Shown one piece after another: positions 8,249 to 16,115 of a DNA stretch of 64,000 bases (its first letter is position 1; each line of letters opens with the position of its first letter). Made by a program: the position numbers and the translations under genes. The stretch is from positions 1,488,001 to 1,552,000 of the forward strand of contig CAWBRV010000003.1 of assembly GCA_963791225.1 (NCBI GenBank), read 5' to 3'. Below the pieces are notes generated by a model. That model was not told the origin of the DNA, did no database searches, and saw only the letters and a program-made list of their open reading frames with translations. Origin of the DNA: PALSA-612 sp963791225. Lineage in GTDB: Bacteria; Actinomycetota; Thermoleophilia; Gaiellales; Gaiellaceae.

Positions 8249-9531
8249 CGTTCGTCGCACCCGCCGTCAGCCTGCGCGGGGCGGTGGCGGTGCCCGGCGA
8301 CAAGTCGATTTCCCACCGGGCGGTGCTGATCGGGGCGATCTGCGACGGGGAGACGGTCGTGCGGGGCTTCGGCCGCTCGGAGGACACGTCGTCGACCGTG
8401 CGTGCCGTGCGCGCGCTCGGCGTCGAGGTCGACGAGGAAGGCCAGGACACGCTGCGCGTCCACGGCGTCGGCCTGCGCGGCCTGAAGGCGCCGGTGGAGC
8501 CGATCGACTGCGGGAACGCGGGCACGCTCGTCCGCCTGATCGCCGGGATCCTCGCCGGGCAGACGTGGCAGCAGTTCGAGCTTCGCGGCGACGAGTCGCT
8601 CTCCTCGCGGCCGATGGGCCGGATCGCCGATCCGCTCGCGGCGATGGGAGCGGGCGTCGAGACGGCGGACGGGCACCTGCCGCTCGGGATCGACGCGCGG
8701 CCGCTCCACGGCATCGAGTACGAGCTTCCCGTCGCGAGCGCCCAGGTGAAGTCGTGCCTGCTCCTCGCAGGGCTCTTCGCCGAGGGCGAGACGATCGTGG
8801 TCGAGCCCGTGCCGACGCGAGACCACACAGAGCGCATGCTCCGCGCCGCCGGCGTCCGCCTCGCGGCCCGGCCGGGCCGGATCACCGCCCAGCCGGCCCA
8901 GCGGCTCGAGCTCGGAGAGGTTGTCGTGCCCGGCGACATCTCGTCCGCCGCGCCGCTCGTCCTGGCCGCCACGCTCCTGCCCGGCTCGGAGCTGATCGTC
9001 ACCGGCGTCGGCGTCAACCCGACCCGGACCGGCTTCCTCGACGTGCTCGAGCGGATGGGCGCGAGGATCGCGATCTTCAACCGGCGCACCGCGGCCGGCG
9101 AGCCCGTCGCCGACCTCGAGGTCACGCACGCGGAGCTCGTCGCCACCGAGATCGAGCCGGAAGAGGTGCCGCGGCTCGTCGACGAGCTGCCGCTGTTCGC
9201 GCTCGCGGCCTCGATGGCGCACGGAGACAGCCGCGTCCGCGGGGCCGCCGAGCTTCGCGCCAAGGAGACCGATCGCATCGCCGCCGTCGCCGACGGCCTG
9301 CGCGCCCTCGGCGCCCACGTCACGGGCACGCGCGACGGGTTCAGAATCCGCGGTGTGCCGACGCGACCTCGCGGCGGGCGAATGAGCGCCGCCGGCGATC
9401 ACCGCGTCGCCATGCTCGCCGCCGTCAGCGGTCTCGCGTCGCGCGACGGCGTCGAGATCGAGGGCGCCGAGACGGTCGCTATATCCTTCCCCGGGTTCTT
9501 CGACCTGATCGACTCCCTGGCTCAACGATGA
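8245..9531 (+). CDS. aroA: 3-phosphoshikimate 1-carboxyvinyltransferase (EPSP synthase)
   Basis: It joins shikimate-3-phosphate and phosphoenolpyruvate to give EPSP in the shikimate pathway. The 428-residue protein has the expected motifs in order: VPGDKSISHRAV near the N-terminus, DCGNAGTLVRL, RGDESLSSRPMGR, AQVKSCLLLAG, RAKETDRIAAVADGL and GDHRVAML. All catalytic residues appear intact. The GTG start overlaps the plsC stop by four bases, and the stop codon overlaps the cmk ATG by four bases. Confidence 0.96.
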   Translation: MTFVAPAVSLRGAVAVPGDKSISHRAVLIGAICDGETVVRGFGRSEDTSSTVRAVRALGVEVDEEGQDTLRVHGVGLRGLKAPVEPIDCGNAGTLVRLIAGILAGQTWQQFELRGDESLSSRPMGRIADPLAAMGAGVETADGHLPLGIDARPLHGIEYELPVASAQVKSCLLLAGLFAEGETIVVEPVPTRDHTERMLRAAGVRLAARPGRITAQPAQRLELGEVVVPGDISSAAPLVLAATLLPGSELIVTGVGVNPTRTGFLDVLERMGARIAIFNRRTAAGEPVADLEVTHAELVATEIEPEEVPRLVDELPLFALAASMAHGDSRVRGAAELRAKETDRIAAVADGLRALGAHVTGTRDGFRIRGVPTRPRGGRMSAAGDHRVAMLAAVSGLASRDGVEIEGAETVAISFPGFFDLIDSLAQR

Positions 9532-10160
9532 TCATCGCCATCGACGGACCCGCAGGCGCGGGCAAGAGCACGGTTGCGCGGATGCTCGCGGACCGGATCG
9601 GCTTCCGCTACCTCGACACCGGCGCGATGTACCGCGCTCTCACCTGGCTGGCGATGAAGGAAGGGCTCGACCTCGGCGACGGCGACAAGCTCGGGCTCCT
9701 CGCGCGCGAGCATCCGGTCGAGCTCGACCCGTCCGGGCGCGTCTCGATCGCCGGCGCCGACGTGACGACGTCGATCCGGACGGCGAGGATCGACAAGATG
9801 GTGCCCGTCGTCGCCAGGCACCCGGGCGTGCGCGAAGTGATGCGGGAGCGGCAGCGCCGCCTGGCCGAAAGGGCTGATTCCGTCATGGAGGGCCGGGACA
9901 TCGGCACCGTCGTCGCCCCCAACGCCGACGTGAAGGTCTACCTCGTCGCCGACGCCGAGATCCGCGCCGCACGGCGGCGCGCCGAGCGCCCCGAGGTGGG
10001 TGACGCCGCGCTCGACACCGATCCGCTCCGGCGCGACAAGCAGGACGCCGAGCGGATGACTCCGGCGGAGGACGCGATCGAGATCGACACGACCGAACTC
10101 AGGGTCGAGGACGTCGTCGACCGGATCGAGGAGCTCGTCCGCGCATGCCAGCCTGCATGA
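9528..10160 (+). CDS. cmk: Cytidylate kinase
   Basis: It phosphorylates CMP and dCMP with ATP. The 210-residue protein has the P-loop DGPAGAGKSTVA (residues 6-17), the NMP-binding segment LDTGAMYRAL and MEGRDIGTVV. The ATG at 9528 overlaps the aroA stop (ATGA). It is slightly shorter than the E. coli enzyme (227 residues) but complete. It is followed by an inverted repeat rather than a tight junction, so der may have its own promoter. Confidence 0.94.
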   Translation: MIIAIDGPAGAGKSTVARMLADRIGFRYLDTGAMYRALTWLAMKEGLDLGDGDKLGLLAREHPVELDPSGRVSIAGADVTTSIRTARIDKMVPVVARHPGVREVMRERQRRLAERADSVMEGRDIGTVVAPNADVKVYLVADAEIRAARRRAERPEVGDAALDTDPLRRDKQDAERMTPAEDAIEIDTTELRVEDVVDRIEELVRACQPA

Positions 10161-10163
10161 GCG

Positions 10164-10186
10164 CCTTGTAACACCGTGTTGCAAGG
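10164..10186. promoter_or_regulatory. Inverted repeat between cmk and der
   Basis: Arms CCTTGTAACA and TGTTGCAAGG flank three bases; the single mismatch becomes a G-U pair in RNA. The repeat covers the expected -35 region of a GATACT -10 box (10197-10202) before der. It may be an operator, or a short terminator-like hairpin after cmk, though no U-run follows. Confidence 0.45.
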
Positions 10187-10211
10187 TCCGCGCGGCGATA
10201 CTGGACTCGCC

Positions 10212-11531
10212 ATGACGGAACCTGAACCAGAGAAGCTGATCGGAAAGGTTGCGATCGTCGGCTACCCGAACGTGGGGAAGTCGACGCTGATCAACCGTCT
10301 GACCGAGTCGCGGGCAGCGGTCGTCCACGAGACGCCCGGCGTCACGCGCGACCGCAAGGAGCTCGTCTGCGACTGGAACGGCAAGCGCTTCGCGATCGTC
10401 GACACGGGCGGGGTGGACGTGGTCGACCCGTCGCCGATCGCGCGCGGGATCGTCGAGCAGGCGACCGCGGCGATCGACGAGGCCGATCTCGTGCTGTTCG
10501 TCGTCGACGCACGCGCCGGGATCACGCCGGGCGACGAGGAGCTGGCCGAGATCCTGCGGCGCGGGAAGCGCCCCGTGATCGTGCTCGCGAACAAGCTCGA
10601 CGAGCCGGCCGCGGACGCGTTCGCGCACGAGTTCCACCGGCTCGGGCTCGGCGAGCCGATGCCGATCTCCGCCATGCACGGGCACGGCACCGGCGACCTG
10701 CTCGACGAGATCGTCGAACGACTCCCGGGCGGCGGACACGTCGAGACCGGTGAAGAGGCGATTCGCGTCACGATCCTCGGGCGGCCGAACGTCGGCAAGT
10801 CGAGCCTCCTGAACGCATTCGTCGGACAGGAGCGCGTGCTCGTGTCCGATGTCCCGGGCACGACGCGCGACGCGATCGACACCGTGCTCGAGCGAGGCGA
10901 GCAGACGTTCGTGCTCGTCGACACGGCAGGGCTCCGGCGCAAGCGCCACCTGCGGCAGGGGATCGAGTACTACTCGGAGCTTCGCGCGCTCGAGGCGGCG
11001 GACCGAGCCGACGTGGCGCTCGTCCTCGTCGACGCGTCGGAGGGTGTCGTCGAACAGGACCTGACGATCGCAGACGTGGCGCGGAAGGCCGGCTGCTCGA
11101 CGCTCGTCGTCCTCTCCAAGTGGGATCTCTCGACCGTGACGATCGAGGACGTCAGGCCCCGTCTCGAGATGCGTCTGCGCCAGCGGCCGCCGATCGTCGT
11201 CACGTCGGCGAAGAGCGGGCGAGGCGTCGACCGTGTCCTCGACCGCGTCGTGGGCCTCTTCGAGAAGCACACGCACCGCATCCCGACGCCCGAGCTGAAC
11301 CGCTTCGTCGCCGAGCTCCGTGCCGCGCGCGAGCCGCCGTCGAAGGCGGGCAAGCGGCTGAACGTCCTCTACGCCACGCAGACCGGCACCCGGCCGCCGC
11401 GCTTTCGCTTCTTCGTCAACGATCCCGGGCTGATCACACGCGACTACGGCTACTGGGTCGAGAACCGCCTGCGCGACCGGTTCGAGATGGAGGGCGTTCC
11501 CGTCTCGATCGATTTCGTGCGACGCTCCTGA
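10212..11531 (+). CDS. der: Ribosome-assembly GTPase Der (EngA)
   Basis: Der is a double GTPase needed for 50S subunit maturation. The 439-residue protein has two G domains: GYPNVGKSTLINR, DTGG and NKLD in the first, and GRPNVGKSSLLNA, DTAGLRRK and SKWD in the second, then the C-terminal KH-like domain with RFRFFVNDP. The ATG at 10212 (MTEPEPEKLIGK) was preferred to the upstream in-frame GTG at 10176, which lies inside the inverted repeat. gpsA follows after two bases. Confidence 0.95.
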   Translation: MTEPEPEKLIGKVAIVGYPNVGKSTLINRLTESRAAVVHETPGVTRDRKELVCDWNGKRFAIVDTGGVDVVDPSPIARGIVEQATAAIDEADLVLFVVDARAGITPGDEELAEILRRGKRPVIVLANKLDEPAADAFAHEFHRLGLGEPMPISAMHGHGTGDLLDEIVERLPGGGHVETGEEAIRVTILGRPNVGKSSLLNAFVGQERVLVSDVPGTTRDAIDTVLERGEQTFVLVDTAGLRRKRHLRQGIEYYSELRALEAADRADVALVLVDASEGVVEQDLTIADVARKAGCSTLVVLSKWDLSTVTIEDVRPRLEMRLRQRPPIVVTSAKSGRGVDRVLDRVVGLFEKHTHRIPTPELNRFVAELRAAREPPSKAGKRLNVLYATQTGTRPPRFRFFVNDPGLITRDYGYWVENRLRDRFEMEGVPVSIDFVRRS

Positions 11532-11533
11532 CC

Positions 11534-12490
11534 GTGAAGGCCGTCGTGGTCGGGGCCGGGTCGTGGGGGACCGCATTCGCGTGCGTGCTCCGCGACCGCG
11601 GGCACGAGGTGACGATCGCCTGCCGCGACACCGTGCAGGCAGAGGCGATCGCCGAGACGGGCCGCAACCCGCGCTACCTGCCTTCGGTGGACCTGGCCGG
11701 CGTTGCCGTTGCGACGATCCCGGACGCGCCGGTCGCCGACGCCGACGTCGTCGCGGTCTCGGTGCCGAGTGTCGCCTTCGGCGAGGTCGTCGGCTCCCTG
11801 CCCGGCGCAACGCCTGTCCTGACGCTGACCAAGGGCCTCGACCCGGCGACGGGGAATCTCCTGCACACGCTCGTCGACGATCGGCCCGTCGCAGTCCTCT
11901 CCGGCCCGACGTTCGCCGAGGAGATCGCGGCCGGGCTGCCGTGCGCGGCGGTGATCGCGTGCCGCGACGAGGAGCTCGCCGGGCGGCTGCAGAGGGAGAT
12001 CAACTCGTCGCTCTTCCGCGTCTACGTCAACACGGACCTGACCGGCGTCGAGTTCTGCGGCGCGGCGAAGAACGTGATCGCGCTCGCCGCCGGCGGGGTC
12101 GACGGGCTCGAGCTCGGCGACAACGCCAAGGCGGGCGTGATCACGCGGGGCGTGGCCGAGATGACCAGGCTCGGCTCAGCCTGCGGCGCGCGGCCGGAGA
12201 CGTTCGCCGGCCTGGCCGGCATGGGCGACCTGATGGTCACGTGCTGGAGCACGCTCGGCCGCAACCGCCGCGCCGGCGAGCTGATCGCGCGTGGCGCGAC
12301 GAAGGAGGAGGCGGCGACCGAGATCGGCCAGGTCGTCGAAGGCCTGACGACGGCGCCCGTGCTGCGCGACCTCTCGCGCCGCCTCGGCATCGAGTTGCCG
12401 ATCACCGACGCGGTCTGCGGCGTCCTCGAGGGCAAGAGCCTGCAGGAACTCGCCGCGTCGCTGATGGGCCGCCGCCCGAAGGGCGAGTAA
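11534..12490 (+). CDS. gpsA: NAD(P)H-dependent glycerol-3-phosphate dehydrogenase
   Basis: It reduces dihydroxyacetone phosphate to sn-glycerol-3-phosphate for phospholipid synthesis. The 318-residue protein has the nucleotide-binding motif GAGSWGTAFA, the segment LSGPTFAEEIAAGLP, the catalytic-Lys motif AAKNVIALAAG and GLAGMGDLMVTC. GTG start two bases after der. Together with plsC in the same operon it supplies glycerolipid precursors. Confidence 0.95.
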   Translation: MKAVVVGAGSWGTAFACVLRDRGHEVTIACRDTVQAEAIAETGRNPRYLPSVDLAGVAVATIPDAPVADADVVAVSVPSVAFGEVVGSLPGATPVLTLTKGLDPATGNLLHTLVDDRPVAVLSGPTFAEEIAAGLPCAAVIACRDEELAGRLQREINSSLFRVYVNTDLTGVEFCGAAKNVIALAAGGVDGLELGDNAKAGVITRGVAEMTRLGSACGARPETFAGLAGMGDLMVTCWSTLGRNRRAGELIARGATKEEAATEIGQVVEGLTTAPVLRDLSRRLGIELPITDAVCGVLEGKSLQELAASLMGRRPKGE

Positions 12491-12505
12491 GGGACGATCC
12501 GTCCC
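12491..12505 (+). terminator. Short hairpin after gpsA
   Basis: GGGACG and CGTCCC pair around a three-base loop directly after the gpsA stop codon. There is no U-tract, so terminator activity is only suggested by its place at the end of the operon and before the metK promoter region. Confidence 0.35.
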
Positions 12506-12538
12506 GGCCGCGGACGCTTCGACTACGCTTCCGGCCAC

Positions 12539-13798
12539 ATGGCGGCGCACAGCTTCTCGTTCACGTCGGAATCCGTCACCGAAGGCCATCCGGACAAGGT
12601 CGCCGACCAGATCTCGGACGCCGTCCTCGACGCAGTCCTCGGTGACGACCCCAACGGCCGCGTCGCCTGCGAGACGCTCGTCACGACCGGCCTCGTCGTC
12701 GTCGCCGGCGAGATCTCCACGAAGACGTACGTGGATATCCCGACGCTCGTGCGCGCGAAGGTGCGCGAGATCGGCTACGACCGGGCCAAGTACGGCTTCG
12801 ACGCCGACACCTGCGGCGTCATCGTCGCGATCGACGAGCAGTCGTCCGACATCGCGCAGGGCGTCGACACCGCCTACGAGGTGCAGCACGACCCGGGCGA
12901 CGACGATCCGCTCGACCGCACCGGCGCCGGCGACCAGGGGATGATGTTCGGCTACGCCACCCGCGAGACGGACGAGCTGATGCCGCTGCCGATCATGCTC
13001 GCCCACCTGATCTGCCACCGGCTGGCCCAGGTGCGCAAGGCGAACGTGCTCCCTTACCTCCGGCCCGACGGAAAGGCACAGGTCACCGTCCGTTACGAGG
13101 TCGACGAGCACGGCCGCCAGCGGCCGGTCGAGATCGAGCGCGTGCTCGTCTCCGCGCAGCATCGCGAGGGCCTGGACGTCGAGACGCTGCTGAAGCCGGA
13201 CATCATCGAGCACGTCCTCCATCCGATCCTCCCGCACGACCTTTGTGACGTCGAGCGCCTCGGCGACGGCGAGTTCGTGCTCGTCAACCCCACCGGCCGC
13301 TTCGTCAAGGGCGGCCCGATGGGAGACACGGGTGTGACCGGTCGCAAGATCATCGTCGACACCTACGGCGGCGCGGCACGGCACGGCGGCGGCGCCTTCT
13401 CCGGCAAAGACCCGACGAAGGTCGACCGCTCCGCCGCGTACGCGGCCCGTTACGCGGCGAAGAACGTCGTCGCCTCCGGAATCGCCGAGCGCTGCGAGCT
13501 CCAGATCGCATACGCGATCGGCGTCGCGCATCCCATGTCGATCGAGGTGGACTGCTTCGGCACCGAGGCTCCCGGAATGACGCCGGCGCGCATCGAGGCG
13601 CTCGTCCGCGAGCACTTCGACCTCCGGCCCGGCGCGATCATCCGCGACCTCGACCTCCGCCGTCCGATCTACTCGAAGACGGCGGCGTACGGCCACTTCG
13701 GCCGCGACGACCACGACTTCACGTGGGAGAAGACCGACAAGGCGGACGCGCTCCGCACCGCTGCCGGTCTCGCCGCTCCCGCGACGACGTCGGCGTAG
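12539..13798 (+). CDS. metK: S-adenosylmethionine synthetase
   Basis: It makes S-adenosylmethionine from methionine and ATP. The 419-residue protein has FTSESVTEGHPDKVADQISD at the N-terminus, the GAGDQGMMFGYA signature and the P-loop-like GGGAFSGKDPTKVDRS. The ATG at 12539 is preceded by TACGCT nine bases upstream. No SAM riboswitch fits in the 48-base leader region. The 3' end is one base from the convergent metalloregulator gene. Confidence 0.96.
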   Translation: MAAHSFSFTSESVTEGHPDKVADQISDAVLDAVLGDDPNGRVACETLVTTGLVVVAGEISTKTYVDIPTLVRAKVREIGYDRAKYGFDADTCGVIVAIDEQSSDIAQGVDTAYEVQHDPGDDDPLDRTGAGDQGMMFGYATRETDELMPLPIMLAHLICHRLAQVRKANVLPYLRPDGKAQVTVRYEVDEHGRQRPVEIERVLVSAQHREGLDVETLLKPDIIEHVLHPILPHDLCDVERLGDGEFVLVNPTGRFVKGGPMGDTGVTGRKIIVDTYGGAARHGGGAFSGKDPTKVDRSAAYAARYAAKNVVASGIAERCELQIAYAIGVAHPMSIEVDCFGTEAPGMTPARIEALVREHFDLRPGAIIRDLDLRRPIYSKTAAYGHFGRDDHDFTWEKTDKADALRTAAGLAAPATTSA

Positions 13799-13799
13799 C

Positions 13800-14477
13800 T
13801 CAGGCGGCGCGCCGCACGAACAGGCCGGACGCCTGCTTGCCCGCGATCGAGCGGGGCTCGCCGCCTGCCAGCACCGCCATCGTGTCGCCGTCCGAGCCCG
13901 AGACCTCGACCGACGTTCCCGGCGCGAAGCCCTCGTCGTAGAACCAGTGCAGGAGGTCGCCGTCGTGCTCTGCGAGCCGCACGACCGTTGCCCTGTCGCC
14001 GGGCTCGAGGTCGGAGAGCGCCACGAGCTCCTTGTTCTCGGCCTGCTCGAAGTCGGTGTCGACCGGCCAGCCGTGGGGGCACCGGTCGGGATTGCCCAGG
14101 CGCTCGGCGATGCGCTCGATCATCTCGTCCGTGAACGTGTCGCCGAGCTCGTCGGCCTGCACGTGTGACTCCGCCGCCGTGTAACCCATGAAGTCCGTCA
14201 GAAAGCGCTCGATGATCCGGTGCTTCCGCACGACCTTCTGTGCGCGCTCGATGCCGAGCGGCGTCAGGATCGCCTCCTTCTGCTCGCCCCGGTCGACGAG
14301 GCCCTCCGCCTCGAGCCGCTTCAGCATCTCGCCGGCCGACGCACGCGAGACGCCGAGCATCTCGGCGACGCGCGACGCGATCGCAGCCGAGCCGGTCGCG
14401 GGCTGATACTCACCGATCGGGAAGGCGAGGAAGTAGATCGTCTCCAGGTAGTCGTCGACCGAATGACCCGCCGCCAT
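13800..14477 (-). CDS. DtxR/MntR-family metal-dependent transcriptional regulator
   Basis: A metal-sensing repressor. The 225-residue product has the DtxR N-terminal winged helix (VDDYLETIYFL, then SRVAEMLGVSRASAGEMLKRLEAEGLV), the dimerisation/metal domain (HRIIERFLTDFMG, with HVQADELGDTFTDEMIERI) and a C-terminal SH3-like FeoA domain from about residue 150. The start is ATG 14477: TATAGT lies exactly six bases upstream, so the longer GTG form beginning at 14495 is unlikely. It is divergent from a ZIP transporter across two palindromes, so it probably controls both. Whether it senses Mn, Fe or Zn cannot be decided here. Confidence 0.9.
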   Translation of the reverse strand: MAAGHSVDDYLETIYFLAFPIGEYQPATGSAAIASRVAEMLGVSRASAGEMLKRLEAEGLVDRGEQKEAILTPLGIERAQKVVRKHRIIERFLTDFMGYTAAESHVQADELGDTFTDEMIERIAERLGNPDRCPHGWPVDTDFEQAENKELVALSDLEPGDRATVVRLAEHDGDLLHWFYDEGFAPGTSVEVSGSDGDTMAVLAGGEPRSIAGKQASGLFVRRAA

Positions 14478-14483
14478 GCCTCG

Positions 14484-14489
14484 ACTATA
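14484..14489 (-). promoter_or_regulatory. -10 box TATAGT of the metalloregulator gene
   Basis: TATAGT on the minus strand, six bases before the ATG at 14477. This is the closest match to the TATAAT consensus among the leaderless genes in the window and fixes the gene start. Confidence 0.65.
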
Positions 14490-14504
14490 GTCCACGCCTC
14501 GATC

Positions 14505-14524
14505 GTGTAAGGGTTGCCTTACAC
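14505..14524. promoter_or_regulatory. Metalloregulator operator 1
   Basis: Perfect inverted repeat GTGTAAGG / CCTTACAC around four bases. It lies 15 bases upstream of the regulator's -10 box, that is, over its -35 region. The same 7-bp half-site occurs in operator 2, 30 bp away centre to centre. Confidence 0.65.
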
Positions 14525-14535
14525 GGCGGCTCCGC

Positions 14536-14553
14536 TGTAAGGTGCCCCTTACA
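14536..14553. promoter_or_regulatory. Metalloregulator operator 2
   Basis: Perfect inverted repeat TGTAAGG / CCTTACA around four bases, ending one base before the ZIP transporter GTG. It contains the likely -10 (TAAGGT) of that gene, so binding would block transcription or early translation. Identical half-sites to operator 1 make a shared regulator likely. Confidence 0.65.
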
Positions 14554-14554
14554 C

Positions 14555-15400
14555 GTGAGCACCTCGCAAATCCTCTTGCTGGGCGCGGTCGCCGGATCGA
14601 CGATCTTCATCGGGCTGCCGATCGGCCGGGTCCGGAACGCGAGCATGGCCCTGAAGGTCACCCTCAGCGCCACGGCAACCGGGATCCTGCTCTTCCTCTT
14701 CTACGACGTCCTCGCGAACGGCGTCGCGCCGGTCAACGACTCGTTGAAGGCGGCCGTTCACAGCGGCGGGTCGTGGAGCGACTTCGTCGGGTTGGCGGCG
14801 CTGCTCACGATCGGCTTCGGTGTCGGGTTGCTCAGCCTCGTCTACTACGACCGCTGGATGGCGCGCGAGCGGGCCAAGAGCCTGCTCGGCCCCGGCGCGG
14901 CATCGGCCGCCGAGTTCGAGCCGTCGTGGATCCACGGGATGTCGAGCGCATCCTGGCTCGCCGTCCTGATCGCGACCGGCATCGGCCTGCACAACTTCGC
15001 CGAGGGCCTCGCGATCGGGCAGTCGGCCGCGCTCGGCGAGACGAGCCTCGCGCTCGTCCTCATCATCGGCTTCGCGCTCCACAACGGCACCGAGGGCTTC
15101 GGCATCGTCGCGCCGCTGGCCGGAGACAGCGAGCGGCCGACCTGGCGGTTCCTGCTCCTGCTCGGCCTGATCGGCGGGGCCCCGACCTTCTTCGGCACGC
15201 TCGTCGGCCAGGCGTGGACGAGCACTGCCGTCTCTGTCTGCTTCCTCGCGCTCGCGGCCGGCTCGATCCTCTACGTCGTCATGCAGTTGATCCAGGTGAA
15301 CGCCCGGCTCGGGCACAAGACGCTCGTCGCGTGGGGCATGTTCGGGGGACTCGTGCTCGGCTTCGCGACCGATTTCCTCCTCACGGCCGTCGGTAGCTGA
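14555..15400 (+). CDS. ZIP-family divalent metal transporter
   Basis: This membrane transporter probably imports Zn2+, Fe2+ or Mn2+. The 281-residue product has about 8 hydrophobic segments and the two ZIP metal-site motifs, GLHNFAEGLAIG (TM4) and ALHNGTEGFGI (TM5), with a variable cytoplasmic loop between TM3 and TM4. It is of the GufA-like type. The GTG at 14555 sits just after operator 2. A hairpin repeat begins two bases after the stop codon. Confidence 0.87.
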   Translation: MSTSQILLLGAVAGSTIFIGLPIGRVRNASMALKVTLSATATGILLFLFYDVLANGVAPVNDSLKAAVHSGGSWSDFVGLAALLTIGFGVGLLSLVYYDRWMARERAKSLLGPGAASAAEFEPSWIHGMSSASWLAVLIATGIGLHNFAEGLAIGQSAALGETSLALVLIIGFALHNGTEGFGIVAPLAGDSERPTWRFLLLLGLIGGAPTFFGTLVGQAWTSTAVSVCFLALAAGSILYVVMQLIQVNARLGHKTLVAWGMFGGLVLGFATDFLLTAVGS

Positions 15401-15401
15401 G

Positions 15402-15525
15402 CACGGGGGAAAAGGCCGGTTTCCCCCGTGAGCCCCTTCCCCTTGTGGTCGCGTCTCCAGCGGCTTGAGCTCCGCCCGGGCAGAGCCCGGACTCCGCCGC
15501 GGATGAACGCGCGTGGCAGTTGGAC
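15402..15525 (+). repeat. Two-hairpin intergenic repeat, copy A
   Basis: Hairpin 1 is an 11-bp perfect stem (CACGGGGGAAA 15402-15412, TTTCCCCCGTG 15420-15430) with a 7-base loop. AGCCCC and a C/T-rich stretch follow, then a linker of about 45 bases, then hairpin 2 (CCGGGC 15476-15481 and GCCCGG 15485-15490 with a 3-base loop, and possible outer pairing GCGGC / GCCGC). The tail GCGTGGCAGTTG is shared with copy D. The element starts one base after the ZIP stop codon and ends just before the acetyltransferase -10 box. Confidence 0.7.
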
Positions 15526-15532
15526 GTCGGGC

Positions 15533-15538
15533 TAGCCT
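15533..15538 (+). promoter_or_regulatory. -10 box TAGCCT of the acetyltransferase gene
   Basis: TAGCCT followed by six bases and GTG 15545; no Shine-Dalgarno sequence. It fits the leaderless pattern and lies directly after repeat copy A. Confidence 0.55.
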
Positions 15539-15544
15539 CCTGAT

Positions 15545-16084
15545 GTGAGCGAGCTTCGGCTCGAGACCGAGCGGCTAAGCCTGCGGATGCCCAGGCTCGA
15601 CGACTCGGAGGCCGCTGCCGAGATGCTCGGAGATCCCGAGGTGATGCGCTTTCTCGGCGGGCGGACCGTGCCGGCGGAGGAGGTGCCCGTCGTCGTCGGG
15701 AAGTGGATCGAGCGCTGGGAACTGCACGGCGTCGGGCCGTTCGTCGTCGACCGGGAGGAGGACGGCCACTTCCTCGGCCGCACCGGCATCCTCGTCTGGG
15801 ACACGCGATCGTGGGAGCACGCCAAGCCGGGCGAGCTCGAGCACGCGCAGCCCGAGCTCGGGTGGGCCTACGCGCGCAGCGCGTGGGGGAACGGCTACGC
15901 AACGGAGGCGGCCCGTGCGGTTCGCGACTGGGTCCGCCGCGAGCGCGGCGTCGACCGGCTGATCTCGCTGATCGTGCCGACGAACGTCCCGTCGTGCGGC
16001 GTGGCGGAGCGGCTCGGAGCGGTACCGACCGAGACGGTCACCCTGCACGGCACGGACGACGCAGTCATCTGGGTCCACGTCTAG
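15545..16084 (+). CDS. GNAT-family N-acetyltransferase (RimJ/RimL-like)
   Basis: An acetyl-CoA-dependent N-acetyltransferase of unknown substrate. The 179-residue product starts LETERLSLRMPRLDDSEA, typical of the Acetyltransf_3 group, and has the acetyl-CoA-binding segment ELGWAYARSAWGNGYATEA and a late NVPSCGVAERLGAV motif (usually N-x-x-S-x-R-V-x-E-K-x-G). Ribosomal protein or small-molecule substrates are both possible. It stands alone between repeat copy A and priA. Confidence 0.8.
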   Translation: MSELRLETERLSLRMPRLDDSEAAAEMLGDPEVMRFLGGRTVPAEEVPVVVGKWIERWELHGVGPFVVDREEDGHFLGRTGILVWDTRSWEHAKPGELEHAQPELGWAYARSAWGNGYATEAARAVRDWVRRERGVDRLISLIVPTNVPSCGVAERLGAVPTETVTLHGTDDAVIWVHV

Positions 16085-16103
16085 CGCCGACTGGTCGCGG
16101 GGC

Positions 16104-16109
16104 TAGGCT
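16104..16109 (+). promoter_or_regulatory. -10 box TAGGCT of priA
   Basis: TAGGCT, six bases, then GTG 16116. It sits 19 bases after the acetyltransferase stop codon and supports the GTG as the priA start. Confidence 0.55.
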
Positions 16110-16115
16110 CGGTGG

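Noticed and set aside
12491..12538. SAM riboswitch before metK
   Set aside because: The spacer is only 48 bases and holds one small hairpin; no room for a SAM aptamer.
15402..15430. Simple intrinsic terminators instead of a repeat family
   Set aside because: Hairpin 1 could terminate transcription, but it has no U-run, recurs with near-identical sequence and is followed by a conserved second hairpin and tail, so a terminator alone does not explain it.
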